Shown here in pieces: positions 37,120-45,607 of a stretch of 64,000 nucleotides of DNA. The notes beneath the pieces are model-generated. The model searched no databases and had not been told where the DNA came from. It was given only the letters and a program-made list of their open reading frames with translations. This DNA comes from CAVWCQ01 sp963753545 (lineage in GTDB: Bacteria; Chloroflexota; Anaerolineae; Aggregatilineales; Aggregatilineaceae), in NCBI GenBank assembly GCA_963753545.1, contig CAVWCQ010000008.1, positions 124,001-188,000 of the forward strand, given 5' to 3'. Made by a program: the position numbers and the translations under genes. Within the stretch, counting starts at the first letter, position 1; every line of letters starts with the position of its first letter.

Positions 37120-38298
37120 ATGAGAGAAGCCGTTATTGTGGCGATGTCCCGCACAGGCGTAGGCCGCGCAAAGAAGGGGACCACGCGCAGCACGCGCCCC
37201 GAGGAACTGGCGAGGGCCGCACTCTGCGAAGTCCTGCGCCAGACAGAAGGCAAGCTGGACCCGGCGCAGATCGATGATCTGATCCTGGGCTGCGCGATGC
37301 CCGAAGGATCGCAGGGCCTCAACGTGGCGCGGGCTATCGGGTTGCAGGCCGGGCTGCCCGTTGAAGTCCCTGCTCAGACGATTAACCGTTTCTGTTCGAG
37401 TGGGTTGCAGTCCATTTCCCTGGCCGCCGAGCGCATTATGGCGGGCGGCGCGGATGTAATCATCGCGGGCGGGGTGGAGACCATGAGCCTTGTCCCAATG
37501 ACCGGATTCCGGCTCAGCCCGCACCTGCCCAGCACGGTGGATCAGCCCGAAATTTATATGGGCATGGGCCTGACGGCGGAACGAGTTGCGGAGCAGTTCC
37601 ACGTCTCCCGCGAGGACCAGGATTTATTTGCCTACCAGAGCCATCAAAAAGCTGGTGAGGCCACCGACGCGGGCAAATTCAGAGAAGAAATTGTTCCGGT
37701 GACGTTCGAGCAAGTGTCACTGGCCGATGGTGAGCGGCAGGTTGAGGTCGTGACGCTGGATGCCGACGAACATCTGCGGCGCGACACGACTCTGGAAGCG
37801 CTGGCGAAACTGCGCCCGGCCTTCAAGCAGAATGGCACGGTGACACCCGGCAATTCCAGCCCGCTCAGCGATGGCGCGGCGGCGCTGCTGCTGATGGAAG
37901 CGGATATCGCGGCTGAACTGGGCCTGACACCCATCGCTCGCTACGTGGGCTTCGGCGTGGCAGGCGTCCCGCCGGAGATTATGGGGATCGGCCCGATTGC
38001 GGCGGTGCCCAAACTGCTCAAGCGCACCGGGATGAGCCTGGACGATATCGACCTGATCGAATTGAACGAGGCGTTTGCGGCTCAGGCGCTGGCTGTGATC
38101 CGCGAATTAGAGCTGAATCCCGACGTGGTGAATGTGAACGGCGGGGCGATTGCGCTCGGCCATCCCCTCGGCTGCACCGGGGCCAAGCTGACTGTGCAGC
38201 TTTTGCACGAGCTGCGACGCCGGGGCAACCGCTTTGGCATGGTCACGATGTGCATTGGCGGCGGTCAGGGCGCGGCGGGCATCTTCGAATTACTGTGA
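37120..38298 (+). CDS. fadA: Acetyl-CoA acyltransferase (thiolase)
   Basis: A 392-residue degradative thiolase that cleaves 3-ketoacyl-CoA to acetyl-CoA and a shortened acyl-CoA. The acyl-accepting Cys is in NRFCSSGLQS (about residue 90), the His in GGAIALGHPLGCTGAK and the second Cys in MCIGGGQGAA. LNEAFAAQAL and the PEGSQGLNVAR region are typical of FadA/FadI. AAGGAGGG precedes the ATG. It lies 30 nt after the giant kinase, so may be co-transcribed with it. Together with FadN it completes the last three steps of beta-oxidation. Confidence 0.94.
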   Translation: MREAVIVAMSRTGVGRAKKGTTRSTRPEELARAALCEVLRQTEGKLDPAQIDDLILGCAMPEGSQGLNVARAIGLQAGLPVEVPAQTINRFCSSGLQSISLAAERIMAGGADVIIAGGVETMSLVPMTGFRLSPHLPSTVDQPEIYMGMGLTAERVAEQFHVSREDQDLFAYQSHQKAGEATDAGKFREEIVPVTFEQVSLADGERQVEVVTLDADEHLRRDTTLEALAKLRPAFKQNGTVTPGNSSPLSDGAAALLLMEADIAAELGLTPIARYVGFGVAGVPPEIMGIGPIAAVPKLLKRTGMSLDDIDLIELNEAFAAQALAVIRELELNPDVVNVNGGAIALGHPLGCTGAKLTVQLLHELRRRGNRFGMVTMCIGGGQGAAGIFELL

Positions 38299-38320
38299 GG
38301 CATTAGCGACCTCGTAGGGC

Positions 38321-38350
38321 AGGGCAGTTACTGTCTGTTCTGCCCTTTTG
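38321..38350 (+). terminator. Terminator after the thiolase gene
   Basis: AGGGCAG, 12 nt, CTGCCCT followed by TTTG. The arms match those of the terminator after fadN. Confidence 0.65.
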
Positions 38351-38585
38351 ATTCCATTTAACGCGGTTAAATATCTTTTTTGGCCCCTAGTTGATCGTAT
38401 TAAGCCCTCTTGTTGATCACTTAAGAAGACTGTTGTATGCCTACTTACAAAGCATTTCTCTCGTATTCTAACCTTGCGAAAAAAATAGTTGATCACTTCT
38501 CCGCGTGGCGATCCGCCGATTCGTTATTTTTTGGCACCCTCACCAACCATTTTCTAACCGTCAGCCTACTTTGGCGGGGCGGGCA

Positions 38586-38640
38586 CAAAAAACAAAAAAT
38601 TTCACCGCAGAGAGCGCAAAGAACGCAAAGAAAAACAAGA
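38586..38640. repeat. Dispersed repeat (CACCGCAGAGAGCGC family), copy 1
   Basis: An A-rich stretch, TTCACCGCAGAGAGCGC, AAAGAACGCAAAG, then AAAAACAAGAG. Related copies at 49993-50046 (reverse) and 54410-54460, and a degenerate one at 27788-27843. Confidence 0.6.
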
Positions 38641-38742
38641 GAAAACAAGGTCCATCATCAGTATATAACGGATGAGGCCCGAAAAATACTCCTTTAAAGT
38701 TGAACCTTAAGTACTAATATTCAGATATTCGTCTCTAAAATT

Positions 38743-39144
38743 CTACCCGGCGCGGCGAACGGGTGCGGATTCCTCGTCCCACCCGGCGTCCGATTCGGCG
38801 CGGGAGAGGGCAGCCTCGGCGGTCTCCTGGCGCAGTTTGAAATACATCTCGCCCCAGGCACAGAGCGCGTTCATGACTGGGGCTAATGTCCAGCCCAGTT
38901 CGGTAATGGAATATTCAACGTGGGGCGGCACGACCGGGTGAACGTCGCGCCGGACAATGCCATCGGCTTCCAATTCGCGGAGCTGCTGTGTCAGCATTTT
39001 CTGGGTGATGCCGGGCAGCCGCCGCTTGAGTTCGCCTGTGCGCAGCGGTCCCTGGGCCAGCCGGTTGATGATCTTGGGTTTCCATTTGCCGCCGATCACG
39101 GACAGGGCATAGGTTACGGGGCACATGGCGCTGTAGTCGGTCAT
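38743..39144 (-). CDS. HxlR-family transcriptional regulator
   Basis: A 133-residue MarR/HxlR-type winged-helix protein. The family signature is complete: CPVTYALSVIGGKWKPKII with the conserved N-terminal Cys, then LAQGPLRTGELKRRLPGI, TQKMLTQQLRELEADGIV and the wing HPVVPPHVEYSITELG. HxlR proteins often sense electrophiles or redox state through that Cys. The likely start is ATG 39144 (MTDYSAMCP); the 52 residues upstream in frame lack family similarity. It is divergent from the PQQ-repeat gene, with a candidate operator in between. Confidence 0.88.
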   Translation of the reverse strand: MTDYSAMCPVTYALSVIGGKWKPKIINRLAQGPLRTGELKRRLPGITQKMLTQQLRELEADGIVRRDVHPVVPPHVEYSITELGWTLAPVMNALCAWGEMYFKLRQETAEAALSRAESDAGWDEESAPVRRAG

Positions 39145-39181
39145 GGTGGGCACCTTAGGGGAACTATGGCACATGAAAGGT

Positions 39182-39206
39182 AGTATAGCACTAATTTGTG
39201 CGTACT
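39182..39206. promoter_or_regulatory. Candidate HxlR operator
   Basis: AGTATAGCAC, 6 nt, GTGCGTACT, an imperfect inverted repeat in the HxlR/PQQ-propeller divergent gap, 38 nt from the HxlR start. Tentative. Confidence 0.35.
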
Positions 39207-39269
39207 TGGCAAAACATGCCGCACCCTCTAGCATGGGTTCGCATCCGACATAAAGGAGGCGTTCGACCC

Positions 39270-40410
39270 ATGAAAAAGATGCTTGTGCCATGTCTGGCAA
39301 TGCTGATCTTCGCAGCGTTACCCGTCAGCGCTCAGGAGGGTACACCCACGATCACCTGGAAATTTCAAACAGAGGGGGAAGTCTGGGGCGCGCCGTCGGT
39401 GGATGGGGGCGTGGTGTATGTGGGCAGTGATGATGGCCGTTTGTACGCCGTAGAAACCGAGACGGGCGCGGAAATCTGGCACTTTCAGACCGGGGACAAG
39501 GTTCGATCTCGCCCAGCCCTGACCGAGACTCTGGTTTATGTGGCCTGCGACGACGGCTACCTGTACGCGGTTAATCGCGCAGATGGTACGGAAGCGTGGC
39601 GCGGCGATATCGGCACCGAATTTGTGGCGATGGAGATTGATCTCAAGGTTCACAAGCGCACGCAATGGGATTACCAGCAGTCCTCACCCACTGTCGCGGA
39701 TGGCGTGGTGTACGTGGGCGGGAACAACAAATACCTGTTCGCTTTTGACGCGGCAACAGGCACGGAACTGTGGCGCTTCCTGGTCGAGGATACGATTGGG
39801 CGGGTGTGGTCGTCGCCCGCGGTGGCGGATGGCATGGTCTATATTGGCGGCGAGTGGGGGGCGTTCCACGCCATCAACGCCCAGACCGGTGAAGAAATCT
39901 GGAACGCTGATCTGCGCCTGACCGTGCGGCCCAGCCCAACGGTTGCCGATGGCATGGTCTTCATTGGGAGCCGCAACCCGGCGCTGAAAGCCTTTGACGC
40001 CAAGACGGGCGCAGAAATCTGGAGCTTCAGCTACGGCGTATCGTGGGTTAAATCGACAGCGGTCGTTGTGGATGGCGTGCTGTATATCGGCAGTTCGGTA
40101 TCTGAAGAAGCTGAACGCTATCAACGCCGCGACGGGCGACCTGATCTGGGATTATCGCACGCCCGGCTATCCCTGGTCGTCGCCTGCGGTGGCGAACGGC
40201 GTGGTCTATATTGGCGATATCGTGTTCAGTGCTTCCAGCCCGCACTTCTTCGCGGTGGATGCGTCAAGCGGTGAGCCGATCTGGACGCTGGAAACGGGCA
40301 AGGCGCTCGATTACAACTACAACGGCGTCGCATCATCGCCCGTGGTGGCGGATGGCACGGTGTATTTCGGCAGCCTGGACGGAAATCTGTACGCGGTAGA
40401 GGCGGAGTAG
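39270..40410 (+). CDS. Secreted PQQ-repeat beta-propeller (one frameshift near 40105)
   Basis: A signal peptide (MKKMLVPCLAMLIFAALPVSAQ) is followed by a chain of PQQ-like/BamB-type blades: VYVGSDDGRLYAVETETG, LYAVNRADGTEAW, LFAFDAATGTELWRF, FHAINAQTGEEIW, LKAFDAKTGAEIW. At about 40105 the frame shifts by one base and continues KLNAINAATGDLIW, FFAVDASSGEPIWTLETG, ending VYFGSLDGNLYAVEAE. The restored protein is about 380 residues, one seven- or eight-bladed propeller. No PQQ-dehydrogenase catalytic residues were seen, so it is more likely a binding or scaffold protein. AAAGGAGG precedes ATG 39270. Confidence 0.8.
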
Positions 40411-40426
40411 AGGTCACCTCACCCCG

Positions 40427-40513
40427 GCCCACCTCACCCCGGCTGACCGCAAAAGCGGCGGTCAGCTTGCCCCTCTCCAGGTGCATGCTCCGCATGCCTA
40501 GCTGGAGAGGGGA
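40427..40513. repeat. REP-like double hairpin, copy 1
   Basis: CTCACCCCGG followed by hairpin 1 (GCTGACCGC..GCGGTCAGC) and hairpin 2 (CCCCTCTCCAG, about 24 nt, CTGGAGAGGGG). A related element is at 44437. It lies between convergent genes. Confidence 0.65.
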
Positions 40514-40545
40514 GAAAAGCACTGAAGTATGCACGGGGAAAGGGG

Positions 40546-42114
40546 CTACTGGCCTGCGTCCTGAATGACCAGCGTATAATCGCCGCCCGTTTGGCTTTCC
40601 CAACTGCGCGCTTCGATCTGGTAAGTGCCGTCCACAGGCAGTGCCAGCCCTTCCACGCTCGAATCGGTCCCGAGACCTTCATCATCATTAGCGAACAGCA
40701 GCGACCCGTCCGGGTTGCGCACGGCGAGCGTGGTATCGAGCAGCCCGTACTGCTCCCGCTGCTCCTGGTTGGCATTCGCTGCCGGTTTGTCCGCTCTGAG
40801 CATCATATCCAGCGTTTCGCCAGCATGCCCTTCATAGGTCCAGACCTCGGCTCCGCCCACCGGAATAGTACCCCGGACGCTGCCCAGGCTGGCGGGCTGT
40901 GCTTCGACGCCCGCTGTGGGCGACGGGATCGGCTCTTCACGTGACAGGAAAAACACTTCGGGATGAGCATCGGACGGCCCATCCAGGAGAGGAACGTCTT
41001 TGCCCCGCACATATTTATCAAAGAAAGATGTGATATAGAGGCGGTAGTCCAGCACGGCGATCTGCGCGGCTTCGATGCCCTGCGGCTGTTCGCCATCGTA
41101 GATCAGCGGCAGCCAGAACGCGGCATCGGCAAAAGCCATGTGTTTGGTGCGGGGGATCATCAGCACATAAAAGTCCGAACTCAGCGCCTGCATCCCATAC
41201 TGGATGGGCGTGGCGATAGAGTCCACGCCGTAATCGGCTGAAATAAACATGAAGGGCTTATCCAGGCCCAGATCAACTGAGGCCGAGCGCACGCCATCCA
41301 GGTTGATGGCTGCATCGCAGCGATCATCGAGGTAGCAGACTTCCGAGATGGTTCTGGCTCCCTGAGAGTGTCCCACCAGACCCAGGTGATCGGTGTCCAG
41401 ATGCCCGGTGAAGCGGCCCTGCGGATCGTTTTCGTTCAGGGCTTCGATCTGGTCCAGCACGAAGCGCACATCCGGAACCCACATGTCCTCAAATTCAGCA
41501 AAATTCACATCACGCGGTGCCCACAGCGACATCAGGTGATCCGCATCCAGGGCCGTGACAACCCGCCCATCCGGGAAATAGGTAACCATGGACACATAGG
41601 CGTGAGACGGACTGAACACAATATATCCCTGGCTCGCCAGTTCTTCGAGGATGATCGTGTACTGGCGCGCCGCCGCACTGAAGCCCGGATCAAAGAGGAT
41701 GACCGGGTACGTGCTGGCTTCGCTGGCAAGGGGCGCATCGGGGTAGGAGTTGGACAGTACCGTATTCAGGCGTCCATTATCCAGGCCAACGGCTTTAGCA
41801 TACAGATCGGCTAATTCGTCCTCGTAATAGAGGCCCAGTTCTGCTCCTGGCTCTGGCTCAGCGGGATACCAGATTTCTACAGGCACCTCGCGGAAGTCGC
41901 CTGCTTCGGGGGTGTGGATTTCTTCGCGGGATTCATCGACCCAACTGACCATCGTCCGCCCAACGGCGTAAGGTCCGCTGGGGGGAATCAGACGCGGGGC
42001 CGGGGTATCCCCCTGCGCGTGAGCGGGCAATTTGCCGGGCAAGTTGCCGGGCAGAATTCCCATTAAACTGATCAGCAGCAGAGCGGCAGCCAGAAACCTT
42101 TTTTGGAGCAGCAT
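40546..42114 (-). CDS. Secreted PAF-acetylhydrolase-like enzyme with C-terminal PPC domain
   Basis: A 522-residue exported alpha/beta-hydrolase. Signal peptide 1-35 (ending AHAQG). The core (about 55-370) resembles platelet-activating-factor acetylhydrolase/lipase: REVPVEIWYPAEP, YPVILFDPGFS (oxyanion), VGHSQGARTI (nucleophile Ser), NLDGV region and MIPRTKHMAF (probable His). The C-terminal about 110 residues look like a bacterial pre-peptidase (PPC) beta-sandwich (AGETLDMMLRADKP, YQIEARSWESQTGGDYTLVI). It likely hydrolyses short ester or phospholipid substrates outside the cell. ATG 42114 is chosen because AGAGGA lies 9 nt upstream; the frame is open 34 codons further. Confidence 0.83.
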   Translation of the reverse strand: MLLQKRFLAAALLLISLMGILPGNLPGKLPAHAQGDTPAPRLIPPSGPYAVGRTMVSWVDESREEIHTPEAGDFREVPVEIWYPAEPEPGAELGLYYEDELADLYAKAVGLDNGRLNTVLSNSYPDAPLASEASTYPVILFDPGFSAAARQYTIILEELASQGYIVFSPSHAYVSMVTYFPDGRVVTALDADHLMSLWAPRDVNFAEFEDMWVPDVRFVLDQIEALNENDPQGRFTGHLDTDHLGLVGHSQGARTISEVCYLDDRCDAAINLDGVRSASVDLGLDKPFMFISADYGVDSIATPIQYGMQALSSDFYVLMIPRTKHMAFADAAFWLPLIYDGEQPQGIEAAQIAVLDYRLYITSFFDKYVRGKDVPLLDGPSDAHPEVFFLSREEPIPSPTAGVEAQPASLGSVRGTIPVGGAEVWTYEGHAGETLDMMLRADKPAANANQEQREQYGLLDTTLAVRNPDGSLLFANDDEGLGTDSSVEGLALPVDGTYQIEARSWESQTGGDYTLVIQDAGQ

Positions 42115-42251
42115 GTTCAATATCCTCTTCGCCAGCGCTAGTTTGTTATTTATACGCAGGTGAGGAGGCGATCTGGCGGGAAGCCCCGAGGGACAAGTAT
42201 GCCACCAATACCCCATTTTTTAAGCTTTTCCACACTATTTTCTTAAAAATG

Positions 42252-42306
42252 TTGACAGGGCGGAGGTGTATCGACTAAAATTCGCGCTAATTGAGAACGA
42301 TTCTCA
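42252..42306 (+). promoter_or_regulatory. Promoter with Fur-like box upstream of the iron permease
   Basis: -35 TTGACA (42252-42257), 18-nt spacer, -10 TAAAAT (42276-42281). A palindrome TGAGAA-CGA-TTCTCA (42292-42306) lies 10 nt after the -10, over the expected start of transcription. It resembles Fur boxes and adjoins an iron-transport gene, so iron repression is likely. Confidence 0.7.
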
Positions 42307-42340
42307 TTTAAACTTCCAGAAGGGAATGGTATTTACAATT

Positions 42341-43177
42341 ATGCTTGCATCGCTGCTCCTCACCTTTCGCGAGGGCCTGGAAGCCGCCCTGGTCGTTGGC
42401 ATTATTCTAGGTTATCTGCGCCAGATTGGGCATCAGGATCACCGCCGTTGGGTCTGGGCCGCCGTTGGATCGGCTGTCGCCCTGTGTTTTGGGCTGGCCG
42501 TGATTCTCCAGCTTGCCGGAGCCGAACTGGAAGGCAAAGCCGAGGCTATTTTTGAAGGCTGCGCCATGCTGCTGGCTGTCGGCGTGCTGACCTGGATGAT
42601 CTTCTGGATGCGGACCCAGGCGCGGCATCTGAAAAGCCAACTTGAAGCTGAGATACGAGGCGCAATAAGCCAGGGGCATCATTGGGGCCTGTTCAGCGTG
42701 GCTTTTCTGGCTGTCTTCCGCGAAGGTGTTGAAACGGCACTCTTTTTGACAGCGGCCAGTCTGGTGAGCGACGGTCTCTCGACGCTCGTTGGCGGGGCCG
42801 TTGGGCTGGCGCTGGCAGCATTTGCCGGGTGGCTGATTTACACCAGCACGGCACGCCTGAATGTGCGCCGCTTCTTTGGGATTACGAGCATGCTGCTGCT
42901 GGTCTTTGCCGCCGGGATGTTCGCGCACGGCCTGCACGAATTTGTCGAAGCGGGCCTTCTGCCATCGCTTGGCGAAGAAGTATGGAACACCGGGCAACTT
43001 CTGAGCGATAGTTCAACCATCGGTTCCGTACTGCGGACACTGGTTGGCTATAACGACAGCCCCTCCCTGCTGGAAGTGATCGCTTATGTGACCTACTGGG
43101 GAGTCGTGGTCCTGGCAATCAAATGGTGGGTGAACCGGATAAGCCTGGGCCGGGTACCCGTTCCCAACCGCTCATAG
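42341..43177 (+). CDS. FTR1-family iron permease
   Basis: A membrane protein of about 278 residues with seven hydrophobic helices. Two REGxE iron-binding motifs are present: LLTFREGLEAALVVG in TM1 and VFREGVETALFL in TM4, the hallmark of FTR1/EfeU permeases that import ferric iron, usually with an oxidase or EfeO-type partner. None is adjacent. Start: ATG 42341 (MLASLLLTFREGLEAAL) is the family-typical start; ATG 42326 has its GGGA immediately adjacent. The promoter carries a Fur-like box. A strong terminator follows. Confidence 0.9.
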   Translation: MLASLLLTFREGLEAALVVGIILGYLRQIGHQDHRRWVWAAVGSAVALCFGLAVILQLAGAELEGKAEAIFEGCAMLLAVGVLTWMIFWMRTQARHLKSQLEAEIRGAISQGHHWGLFSVAFLAVFREGVETALFLTAASLVSDGLSTLVGGAVGLALAAFAGWLIYTSTARLNVRRFFGITSMLLLVFAAGMFAHGLHEFVEAGLLPSLGEEVWNTGQLLSDSSTIGSVLRTLVGYNDSPSLLEVIAYVTYWGVVVLAIKWWVNRISLGRVPVPNRS

Positions 43178-43198
43178 AGGCATCTTAACGTTCATGGT

Positions 43199-43226
43199 GA
43201 GAGCATGGGATAGACATGCTCTCTTT
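43199..43226 (+). terminator. Terminator after the FTR1 gene
   Basis: GAGAGCATG, 7-nt loop, CATGCTCTC, then TTTC. Confidence 0.75.
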
Positions 43227-43340
43227 CATGCATGGAATCCCCCAAAAAGCCTATTGAAAGATACCTTTACTCTTGTAGAGTTAACCTTAATGGTAAATAC
43301 CATGTTCTTCACTGAATCCATTTTTTTAGGGAGGTTTTTC

Positions 43341-44282
43341 ATGAAGTCATTCCTGCGTTGCAGCCTTGTGTTGATCATCCTGCTAGGGGGCCTGATCAGC
43401 ACTGCCTCCGCGCAAGACGACCAGCCTGTTCTGGGCGCAATCAATATTATTGATGCCGATCTGTTTGTTACCCCGGCTGATAGCTCTGCCGAGGTCCGCC
43501 TGATCGAACGCTCCGTTTTCGAACCCGGTGAGACCCTGCGTGTTGATGAAAATGGTACTGCGCTGGTGACCTGGTTCTATGATGGGACCGAAATGGTTCT
43601 CGACGGGAATTCGACACTCAAGCTAAACGACTTCAGCGGCGACGCGGACCACGATTTTGTCATTGATACTGAACTCTCTGCCGGGCATCTCGTAGCGGGC
43701 CTGGGTGATGTTTCTTATCTGCAGGAAAATGGTTCATTCACCATCGCGACACCTGCTTTTGTCGTCAAGGTGCTGCGCGGCCAGATCGATCTGACCGTTG
43801 CCGAAGACGGCGCGACACGCCTTATTGTGACTCAGGGACGTGCCGAAGTGATGGTTGAAGGCAGCGATGTGGTTGTCGTCGATGAGCAGTACTCCCTGGC
43901 GTCGGATGCAACAGAACCCCAGTCCTTTACCGATGACGGCGTGACCGTTTCTCTCGACGGCGTTTGCACAGCCAGCACCAATACCGATCTGGTCGTTCGA
44001 CTGGCTCCCAACCAGGACAGCCGCATGCTGGCGGGCGTTCCAACCGGGCAGGTGCTGTGGGTGCGCGCCGGGTCTGAGGGCAACCTGTGGCTGCAGGTGA
44101 ATCTGAAGACCGCTGCCGACGACGAAGAAGGCCAGAATTTCGGCTGGGTGTATGGCCCCGCTGTCACGCTGAGCGCCAACTCCTGCACGCACATTATGCA
44201 CGCGCCGTTGGATGCTGAAATCTTCGGCGGCGAAGGCATCGATGAAGCGGGCGATTCTGAGAGTGATCCGCTGTCGTCGTAA
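43341..44282 (+). CDS. Secreted FecR-domain protein
   Basis: A 313-residue exported protein: signal peptide 1-24 (ending ASAQD). Residues about 45-185 match a FecR domain (ALVTWFYDGTEMVLDGNS, FTIATPAFVVKVLRGQID, TRLIVTQGRAEVMVEG), a beta-rich fold shared by iron-citrate signalling FecR and many surface proteins. Residues about 205-275 look SH3-like (LVVRLAPNQDSRML, LWLQVNLKTA) with a Cys pair. There is no sigma factor or TonB receptor nearby, so a classical Fec circuit is unlikely. AGGGAGG precedes ATG 43341. A 14-bp palindrome, ATGGTA-AA-TACCAT, lies about 40 nt upstream. Confidence 0.78.
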   Translation: MKSFLRCSLVLIILLGGLISTASAQDDQPVLGAINIIDADLFVTPADSSAEVRLIERSVFEPGETLRVDENGTALVTWFYDGTEMVLDGNSTLKLNDFSGDADHDFVIDTELSAGHLVAGLGDVSYLQENGSFTIATPAFVVKVLRGQIDLTVAEDGATRLIVTQGRAEVMVEGSDVVVVDEQYSLASDATEPQSFTDDGVTVSLDGVCTASTNTDLVVRLAPNQDSRMLAGVPTGQVLWVRAGSEGNLWLQVNLKTAADDEEGQNFGWVYGPAVTLSANSCTHIMHAPLDAEIFGGEGIDEAGDSESDPLSS

Positions 44283-44359
44283 GTAGAAAAACAGGTTCAC
44301 TGCGGAGTATGTTTTAGCTTCTCCGCCGGAGGTTAAAACCATCCGGCTAAGAAAAACAA

Positions 44360-44384
44360 AAAGAGTCCCTAAAAGGGACTCTTT
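44360..44384. terminator. Terminator after the FecR-domain gene
   Basis: AAAGAGTCCC, 5-nt loop, GGGACTCTTT. Symmetric, with A-run on one side. Confidence 0.7.
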
Positions 44385-44436
44385 GCGGCCTCGTTAGGCA
44401 TCAAGGTAAGGACATAAACGTTAGGAGTCGCGGGCA

Positions 44437-44512
44437 GGCCCCTCATCCCGGCTCAGCAAAAGCGGCTGAGCTTCCCTTCCCCCACGCAAAAGAGCGGGGG
44501 GAAGGGCGATAC
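44437..44512. repeat. REP-like double hairpin, copy 2
   Basis: CCTCATCCCGGCTCAGC, AAAAGC, GGCTGAGC then CTTCCCCC with a matching GGGGGAAGG arm. Same organisation as 40427. The 44283-44648 gap holds this repeat and the terminator and no gene. Confidence 0.6.
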
Positions 44513-44648
44513 GGTTTAAAAAATAAACCATCCAACGGCTTAAGTTGACGCATATGGGGCGGCTCAAACCGCCCCGTTGTGGGCTTACAAGCTCCTCTGG
44601 CAGACCCAGATTTCAATCTGAGGCGCGAAAACCGCACAACGCTATAGT

Positions 44649-45089
44649 TCACCAGCCCAATACGACCTTCAGCCGCTCGAACACATTAAATGTGATGGGA
44701 CAGATCGCCAGATCGGTCAACAAGATTTGATCGAAGAGCCAGCGGAAATCGGGAGTCAGCGGCGGAAAGTCCCGGCAGGCACCGGGGCGGTGCGCATAGA
44801 TCGAGCAGAGGTTATTGTCGCGCAGAAACGGGCAAGGCAGCCCGCAGAAAAAAGCCCATTCTCCCTGTTGGAGAGCAGCGGTGAAATCACAATAGACCGC
44901 GGTTACGTCATCCGGCGGCAGGTTAAGGACCTCGGACAGCCGGGGAATATCATCCTGAGTCACCCCAGCCGGAAAATGCTTGCAGCAGTACGCGCAGGCC
45001 GTGCAGTCAATCTGTGGGGCAATGTCAGCCACAAGCGAGTTGACAAGGGCATCCAATTCCTCCGCCGAACGCGCTTCACGGTCCCACAT
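44649..45089 (-). CDS. YkgJ-family cysteine cluster protein
   Basis: A protein of at least 146 residues with the cysteine pattern of YkgJ/UPF0153: DCTACAYCCKHFPAGV, VYCDF, FCGLPCPFL, NLCSIYAHRPGACRDFP and AICPI. These cysteines probably bind a zinc or iron-sulfur centre; the family's function is unsettled. The ATG at 45089 is internal to a longer frame: LETDIKRIAALLEQHRED and NKAFACYIDTMW precede it and look genuine, running back to 45176. No ATG, GTG or TTG is there, only ACG. The true start may be a non-standard ACG or a miscalled ATG. Confidence 0.78.
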   Translation of the reverse strand: MWDREARSAEELDALVNSLVADIAPQIDCTACAYCCKHFPAGVTQDDIPRLSEVLNLPPDDVTAVYCDFTAALQQGEWAFFCGLPCPFLRDNNLCSIYAHRPGACRDFPPLTPDFRWLFDQILLTDLAICPITFNVFERLKVVLGW

Positions 45090-45179
45090 GGTATCAATAT
45101 AACAGGCAAAAGCCTTATTGTCTTCGCGGTGCTGTTCGAGCAGGGCCGCGATCCGCTTGATATCCGTTTCTAACGTAAG

Positions 45180-45473
45180 CTACTTTTCTCCGTCTGACTT
45201 CAATTTATCGGCGCGCTCCTGGAGTTGATCCAGGATTTCGGTAAAGGTTGCACTGAGGAAGGCCGTGATCTCCTGGTTTTCTTCCAGTTCTTCTTTGGCA
45301 ACCTGACGCATCGTCTCAATGAAGATTTCGCGGGAGATCAATCCCTGCTGGATGAGCAGCCGGGCCAGCGCCTTAGCCATCAAAAAGCCGTCGACGCCCC
45401 GCGCGCCCAGGCTTGCCAGCCCACCGAACAGGTCACCGAATATTTCTTGGGTAGAGCGGATATCTTCTGGCAC
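45180..45473 (-). CDS. Small hypothetical helical protein
   Basis: A 97-residue helical protein, VPEDIRSTQEIFGDLFGG opening, with a Gly-Ala segment (GGLASLGARGVDGFLMAKAL) and an acidic C-terminal helix (KEELEENQEITAFLSATF). GTG 45473 is preferred because AGGAG lies 8 nt before it; an upstream GTG (45497) has none. Its stop adjoins the YkgJ frame, so the two are likely an operon. No family recognised. Confidence 0.6.
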   Translation of the reverse strand: MPEDIRSTQEIFGDLFGGLASLGARGVDGFLMAKALARLLIQQGLISREIFIETMRQVAKEELEENQEITAFLSATFTEILDQLQERADKLKSDGEK

Positions 45474-45607
45474 GCGATTCTCTCCTGAATTTCCCACCTG
45501 TTAACACGGCGGCACATTGTACCGCGAATAGTACGCTTTTGTCAGAATAAATCGGCGGGTACAATACAAGAGTACTATGCAGAGTGCCATTACCGGGAGA
45601 TGTCTCA

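Larger units (their letters stand above)
38299..38742. other. Intergenic region with terminator and dispersed repeat
   Basis: No gene is supported. An 86-codon plus-strand frame from 38437 lacks a ribosome site and runs through the repeat at 38586-38640. It is AT-richer than the neighbours and ends next to the HxlR stop. Confidence 0.5.

Noticed and set aside
38437..38697. 86-codon plus-strand frame
   Set aside because: Runs through the dispersed repeat and has no ribosome site.
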